DNA of 5,110 nucleotides from contig JAUWEU010000063.1 in assembly GCA_030608125.1 (NCBI GenBank), forward strand, positions 1-5,110, read 5' to 3'. The stretch's first letter is position 1. Every line of letters begins with the position of its first letter. Below are positions 4,336-5,110 of the stretch, piece by piece. The stretch comes from Dehalococcoidia bacterium. GTDB lineage: Bacteria > Chloroflexota > Dehalococcoidia > Dehalococcoidales > W498. The notes beneath the pieces were generated by a model. It searched no databases and was not told the origin of the DNA. It saw only the letters and a program-made list of their open reading frames with translations. A program made the position numbers and the translations under genes.

Positions 4336-5110
4336 TGCCGTACGAGTTAGTTTGGCTTATATTTTTGCTACCGCTTTTCTCGTTCATAATAATCTCATTT
4401 TTCGTCAGACCGTTCGTGAAGCAGGAGTCAAAGGTTGCCGGTTATATTACCATTACCGCTCTAACTGGTTCATTAGCCCTGTCTATCTGGGTACTGACGG
4501 CAGTGATGGCAGCAGATGGTCACGTGCTAGAAATGAGCCCCATAACGTGGTTAGCTGTTGGGAATTTCACTATTAATATTGGGCTGATGGTGGACTCGCT
4601 GACGGCGGTAATGCTGCTGGTGGTTACCATAGTCAGCCTGATGGTTCAGATTTATTCGCAGGGCTACATGCGTGGAGACCCCGGCTATCACCGCTACTAT
4701 GCCTTCATGTCACTATTTACCGCCTCAATGCTGGGTTTAGTTCTGGCTAACAATCTGCTCTTTCTCTTTGTCTTCTGGGAGCTGGTTGGCTTATGCTCTT
4801 ATCTCCTCATTGGCTTCTGGTTCCATCGCCCGGCAGCGGCTAATGCAGCTAAAAAGGCATTTATTGTTACCCGGCTTGGTGACTTCGGCTTCCTAGCGGC
4901 AATATTGCTTCTATTTTCTCATACCGGGACTTTTGATATTGCTGAACTGCATAGCCTAGCAATAACTGGAGCCCTGGCTGGCACAGTTCTAACCTGGGCG
5001 GCTATTGGAATTTTCGCTGGGGCTGTAGGCAAGTCAGCTCAATTTCCACTCCATGTATGGCTGCCTGATGCTATGGAGGGTCCGACCCCGGTTAGTGCCT
5101 TAATCCATGC
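4335..5110 (+). CDS. nuoL: NADH-quinone oxidoreductase subunit L (NuoL), 5' part
   Basis: NuoL (ND5 family) is the distal antiporter-like proton-pumping subunit of the complex I membrane arm. The frame runs open from ATG 4335 to the window end, giving 258 whole residues, so the rest of the gene, including the long lateral helix expected at the C-terminus, lies beyond. Hydrophobic helices begin near residue 6. Family motifs are clear: MVDSLTAVMLLVV (85-97), FWELVGLCSYLLIGFW (147-162), TRLGDFGF (179-186), and VGKSAQFPLHVWLPDAMEGP (231-250), then TPVSALIHA. E149, D183, K233 and H258 match the positions of the key E. coli residues E144, D178, K229 and H254 of the proton channel. The ATG overlaps the stop of the preceding small gene by one base, with AAGGA (4323-4327) seven bases upstream. 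Confidence 0.96.
   Translation, partial: MPYELVWLIFLLPLFSFIIISFFVRPFVKQESKVAGYITITALTGSLALSIWVLTAVMAADGHVLEMSPITWLAVGNFTINIGLMVDSLTAVMLLVVTIVSLMVQIYSQGYMRGDPGYHRYYAFMSLFTASMLGLVLANNLLFLFVFWELVGLCSYLLIGFWFHRPAAANAAKKAFIVTRLGDFGFLAAILLLFSHTGTFDIAELHSLAITGALAGTVLTWAAIGIFAGAVGKSAQFPLHVWLPDAMEGPTPVSALIH

Noticed and set aside
4352..4576. 74-codon + frame after the DUF2007-like gene
   Set aside because: It lies within nuoL in another frame; the nuoL frame from 4335 has unmistakable family motifs.

Overview
The window holds the middle of a respiratory complex I (nuo) operon, entirely on the + strand. The order is nuoC (3' part), nuoD, nuoH, nuoI, nuoJ, nuoK, a possible tiny membrane-protein ORF, a small DUF2007-like gene, and nuoL (5' part). 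No convincing gene was seen on the - strand, and there are no RNA genes, insertion sequences or CRISPR arrays.

Organism: the absence of nuoE, nuoF and nuoG between nuoD and nuoH, the near-balanced base composition and the style of the Nuo proteins fit an 11-subunit complex I in a Chloroflexota bacterium, perhaps of class Dehalococcoidia. This placement is an inference from gene order and protein character and was not tested by any search. Other lineages with EFG-less complexes remain possible.

Region 1-3020 is tightly packed. nuoC/nuoD and nuoD/nuoH overlap by one base (TAATG, TAGTG), and nuoH/nuoI overlap by 11 bases with a TTG start behind a strong Shine-Dalgarno. These genes supply the quinone-site and electron-delivery part of the connecting module: NuoC and NuoD (49-kDa-like, quinone pocket), NuoH (membrane anchor, quinone channel) and NuoI (two 4Fe-4S clusters). 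Region 3021-3123 is a short spacer with two A/T-rich hairpins whose arms can also pair with each other. Region 3124-3928 carries nuoJ and nuoK, small membrane subunits of the proton path.

Region 3929-4140 is the loosest part of the operon. It has two G/C-rich hairpins that look like a dispersed palindromic repeat, then a 41-codon ORF with one likely membrane helix that overlaps the next gene. Region 4141-4335 encodes a 64-residue protein resembling the DUF2007 family, joined by a one-base overlap to nuoL (4335 to the window end), the distal antiporter-like proton-pumping subunit.

Together the genes describe a membrane quinone oxidoreductase that lacks the NADH-oxidising module, at least at this locus. 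Its electron donor is therefore open. The most unusual content is the extra material between nuoK and nuoL and the related repeat fragments in both spacers.
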